Shown: positions 61,971-64,000 of the stretch, in pieces | How the letters are laid out: every line of letters starts with the position of its first letter | Numbering within the stretch: the first letter of the stretch is position 1 | Assembly (NCBI RefSeq): GCF_003344865.1 | Contig: NZ_CP031165.1 | Span: 620,001-684,000 of the forward strand | Direction: 5' to 3' | DNA from: Euzebya pacifica | GTDB taxonomy: Bacteria; Actinomycetota; Nitriliruptoria; Euzebyales; Euzebyaceae | Length of the DNA: 64,000 nt | Notes under the pieces: model-generated | What the model was told of the DNA's origin: nothing | Database searches by the model: none | What the model saw: the letters and a program-made list of their open reading frames with translations, nothing else | Made by a program: the position numbers and the translations under genes

Positions 61971-62705
61971 TCAGCGGTACTCGGGATTCTCGGGGAAGCC
62001 GAACCGTTCGCCGTCGGCCCACTTCGGCTGCTGGTTGCCGTACGCAGGGACCCCACCGGCGTGGGTCAGCATGCGCGCAGTGTGAAGGAGGTTCCACGTC
62101 ATGAAGGTGGTGTTCCTGTTGGTGAAGTTGCTGTCGAATCCGGCGGGTGTGCCGCCGTCGTCGGGCACGTCGCCGTAGCTCGGGCCGGGACCGACCGCCC
62201 CGATCCAGCCTGCGTCCGCCTGGGGCGGGATCGTGTAGCCGAGGTGCTGGAGTGAGTACAGCACCCCCATGGAGACGTGCTTGATGCCGTCCTCGTTCCC
62301 CGTGACCAGACAGCCGCCGGCCCGGCCGTAGTAGGCGTACTGTCCCTTGTCGTTGAGCTTGCCCGAGTAGCCGTAGAGCCGCTCGATGGCCAGGCTGCAG
62401 ACCGACGAGTGCTGCCCCAGCCAGATCGGCGTGCCGATGACGAGGATGTCGGCGGCCATCACCTTGTCCTGCACCTCGGGCCACGCGTCGGTGTCCCAGC
62501 CGTGTTCGGTCATGTCCGGGTACACGCCGTAGGCGATGTCGAGGTCGGCGAGGCGGATCGTCTCGCAGCTGACGCCGACCCCTTCCATGATGGCGATCGA
62601 GCGGTCCATCAGGTCCTGGGTGTGGGACTTCTCGCTGGATCGCTTCAGCGAGCAGTTGAGGTACACCGCGGACAGGTCGTCGTAGCTCGCAGGGGGTGTG
62701 GACAT
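61971..62705 (-). CDS. Flavodoxin-fold NAD(P)H-dependent FMN oxidoreductase-like protein
   Basis: 244 residues, cytosolic. The N-terminal strand and phosphate loop SAVYLNCSLKRSSEKSHTQ match the FMN-binding start of NADPH-dependent FMN reductase/flavodoxin families. ILVIGTPIWLGQHSSVCSL is the second flavin-contacting loop and GGCLVTGNEDGIKH the third. The C-terminal 40 residues (NRNTTFMTWNLLHTARMLTH) form the last helix typical of these enzymes. It could reduce quinones or other acceptors; the substrate is unknown. It is divergent from the CsbD-like gene. Confidence 0.88.
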   Translation of the reverse strand: MSTPPASYDDLSAVYLNCSLKRSSEKSHTQDLMDRSIAIMEGVGVSCETIRLADLDIAYGVYPDMTEHGWDTDAWPEVQDKVMAADILVIGTPIWLGQHSSVCSLAIERLYGYSGKLNDKGQYAYYGRAGGCLVTGNEDGIKHVSMGVLYSLQHLGYTIPPQADAGWIGAVGPGPSYGDVPDDGGTPAGFDSNFTNRNTTFMTWNLLHTARMLTHAGGVPAYGNQQPKWADGERFGFPENPEYR

Positions 62706-62816
62706 GGGGGACTCCTCGGTCGGCAGCGTGCGTCGGGTCTACACCGACAGGTGCCCGAGCGGCCTGCAGCAGCCGAAATCGGACGATCGGACGGTGTGAA
62801 CTCCGAGACCGCAGGG

Positions 62817-62909
62817 CATCCCCTCATCGAGGGCAATCACATCCCCCTCTTCGAGGGCATCACACCCGCCCTCCCCGAGGGCAACCACACCCGCGTCGAC
62901 GGCAAGGAC
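62817..62909 (+). repeat. Tandem 24-nt repeats, each forming a CCCTC-N3-GAGGG hairpin
   Basis: Three 24-nt units (62817-62840, 62841-62864, 62865-62888) and a degenerate fourth (62889-62909). Each full unit contains CCCTC, three variable bases and GAGGG: 62821-62833, 62845-62857 and 62869-62881. They lie directly upstream of the CsbD-like gene, ending near its RBS. They are also in frame with it and would encode an 8-residue repeat (PLxEGxx) if translation began at GTG 62796. Confidence 0.75.
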
Positions 62910-62915
62910 GATGAC

Positions 62916-63155
62916 ATGGCCAGCAACGAGCAGAACACCAGGACCGGCATCGAGGGCGTCGTCGAGGACGCCAAGGGCAAGCTCAAGGAGGCCGCCGGCA
63001 TCATCACCGACGACGAGTCGCTGAAGGGGGAAGGTGCCGCCCAGCAGCGCAAGGCCGAGGCCCAGCGCGACGTGGTCAAGAAGGAAGCGGAGGCCGAGAA
63101 GGCACGTGCCGAGGCCGACGCCCACGAGGCGGAGCAGCGCCTCCACCAGCGCTAG
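62916..63155 (+). CDS. CsbD-like stress protein
   Basis: 79 residues, charged and helical. GIEGVVEDAKGKLKEAAGIITDDESLKGEGAAQQRKAEAQ matches the CsbD family, small proteins induced by general stress in many bacteria; function unknown. The C-terminal half is an Ala/Glu/Lys helix. ATG 62916 has AAGGA 7 nt upstream. An in-frame GTG at 62796 would give a 119-residue form carrying the upstream 8-residue repeats but has no good RBS. A terminator follows. Confidence 0.85.
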   Translation: MASNEQNTRTGIEGVVEDAKGKLKEAAGIITDDESLKGEGAAQQRKAEAQRDVVKKEAEAEKARAEADAHEAEQRLHQR

Positions 63156-63185
63156 GACTTCCCCAGCCAGACCGCACCCAGACCC

Positions 63186-63225
63186 GAGCCCGCCGGCGCA
63201 TGTCCCGCCCCGGCGGGCTCGTCAC
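63186..63225 (+). terminator. Intrinsic terminator after the CsbD-like gene
   Basis: A perfect 11-bp stem (63186-63196 and 63210-63220) with a 13-nt loop, between the CsbD-like gene and the convergent lysyl-oxidase-like gene. It may act in both directions. Confidence 0.75.
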
Positions 63226-63253
63226 GTCCGTCGAGGCATGCCCCCGGATGTGC

Positions 63254-64000
63254 CTACCGGCGCAGCAGCTGCAGCTGGTCGGGGGTGGCGCCACCCACCA
63301 GCCACGCCTCGGGATACTGCCCACGGTTGTCGTGGACCACGACCTTGTCGGGGTCGAGGTGGGAGGACCCGCGGCCACGCTCGAGGATGGTCACCTCGTT
63401 GCCCTCGATCGACAGCAGCGCGTAGGAGGCGTTGTCGGTGTCGTCGGTCTCGCGCACGTTGTCGAGGACGTCGACGGTGGCACGCACCACGTAGGTCCCG
63501 TCGGGCTGACCGGAGAAGTCCACGAACTGGCCGGGGCGCTGCCAGCGGTAGAAGTCGCCCCAGCCGGCGGTGATGCCCATGGCGCCGTCGCCGGCGATGG
63601 CGAAGCAGCTGCCCGACTGCTCCGCCCCGAGGGCGCCCTGTTCGTCCTGGTCGAAGGCCTCCCAGTCGCCGTAGCCCTGGTCGGCGGGGCAGAAGCCCGA
63701 CTTGTGTCCGACCCCGGCGGGCGCCACCGTGCCCGCGGCCTCGTCGACCGACAGCAGCTCGTAGAACAGGATGTCGGTGTAGTGGTAGTGGCCGTGGGTC
63801 GCGTGGTACTCGTAGCTGCCGGCATCGCGCTCGGTCGAGGTGCCATCGCCGTGGTGGACGACCTGGGTCATCTCCACCAACCGGTCCCGGTCGTTGATGG
63901 CGCGGTCGAGGATCGGGAAGCGAAGGTCGAAGTGGCCCTCGCCGACGTTGTGGGGGCCGGCGGTGAACCGCAGGCACCGGGTCAGCAGCGTGGGCTCGTC
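63254..64000 (-). CDS. Lysyl oxidase-like copper amine oxidase, C-terminal part
   Basis: Partial: the frame is open to base 64000, so the N-terminus lies outside. The 248 residues present match the lysyl oxidase fold. The copper site is HATHGHYHY (the HxHxH of lysyl oxidases). GHKSGFCPAD carries the Lys that forms the lysine tyrosylquinone cofactor, and GDFYRW aligns with its partner Tyr. Two of the Cys of the human enzyme are recognisable (FCPAD and SCFAIAGDG). The domain ends in a beta-sandwich (YVVRATVDVLDNVRETDDTDN). Bacterial members are secreted and probably oxidise amines or lysine side chains. It is the second quinone amine oxidase type in the window. Confidence 0.86.
   Translation of the reverse strand, partial: DEPTLLTRCLRFTAGPHNVGEGHFDLRFPILDRAINDRDRLVEMTQVVHHGDGTSTERDAGSYEYHATHGHYHYTDILFYELLSVDEAAGTVAPAGVGHKSGFCPADQGYGDWEAFDQDEQGALGAEQSGSCFAIAGDGAMGITAGWGDFYRWQRPGQFVDFSGQPDGTYVVRATVDVLDNVRETDDTDNASYALLSIEGNEVTILERGRGSSHLDPDKVVVHDNRGQYPEAWLVGGATPDQLQLLRR

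Noticed and set aside
62817..62909. A short CRISPR array
   Set aside because: The units are adjacent with no spacers, only 24 nt long, and no cas genes are nearby.

Overview
This window is about 70% GC with strongly G/C-biased third codon positions and dense genes on both strands. It carries no rRNA, tRNA, CRISPR array, prophage or insertion sequence that I can recognise. Its character is high-GC Gram-positive (actinobacterial): five secreted proteins carry cell-wall-binding repeat 2 (CWB2, PF04122) arrays, there is a DUF6131-like small membrane protein and an actinobacterial MazF-like protein, and several genes appear to start leaderless directly downstream of a TANNNT -10 box. A deep-branching actinobacterium such as Nitriliruptoria (Euzebya-like) would fit, but that placement is inference. 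Forty-five coding genes are called; the first and last are cut by the window edges.

Layout. 1-6.3 kb: the C-terminal part of a GMC oxidoreductase, a secreted cupredoxin-CWB2-CHRD protein, an SGNH hydrolase, a PH/SHOCT membrane protein and, on the opposite strand, a divergent secreted copper amine oxidase. 6.4-7.8 kb: a CPA2-type antiporter. 7.9-12.4 kb: a compact operon of flavoprotein, four-helix membrane protein, kinase-fold protein with an HRE catalytic loop, and FHA protein. 12.4-16.9 kb: glutamate dehydrogenase, a small hypothetical protein, an LVIVD-type secreted protein, an NAD kinase of the short alphaproteobacterial style, and a small membrane protein. 16.9-20.3 kb: a 1136-residue CWB2-G8-beta-helix surface protein. 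20.5-30.9 kb: mostly housekeeping genes (antiporter with a USP-like tail, DUF4446 protein, prephenate dehydratase, M23 murein hydrolase, MscS channel, another CWB2 protein, seryl-tRNA synthetase, PAS-receiver regulator). 30.9-33.6 kb, minus strand: acyl-CoA dehydrogenase with its TetR regulator and an orphan metal ABC permease.

33.7-49.6 kb is the surface-protein island. A secreted HExxH protein is followed by three tandem paralogous secreted proteins of about 925 residues, each with its own leader and a strong terminator, and then a 1709-residue Ig-like protein ending in CWB2 repeats. These look like S-layer or envelope-coat components (inference). 49.6-51.4 kb: a MazF-like protein, a CitE/HpcH-type lyase and a stress-type small membrane protein. 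51.5-57.9 kb: a five-gene cassette of MoxR AAA+ ATPase, a 375-residue unknown, an HExxH + vWA protein, a helical protein and an AMP-forming ligase-like enzyme, mostly with 4-bp overlaps and closed by a perfect terminator. 58.0-64.0 kb: another CWB2 protein, a WYL regulator, a flavodoxin-fold reductase, a CsbD-like protein behind three tandem 24-nt hairpin repeats, and the C-terminal part of a lysyl-oxidase-like enzyme.

The best candidates for undescribed systems are the MoxR/HExxH-vWA/AMP-ligase cassette, the flavoprotein/kinase-like/FHA operon, the triplicated surface proteins, and the tandem-hairpin leader of the csbD-like gene.
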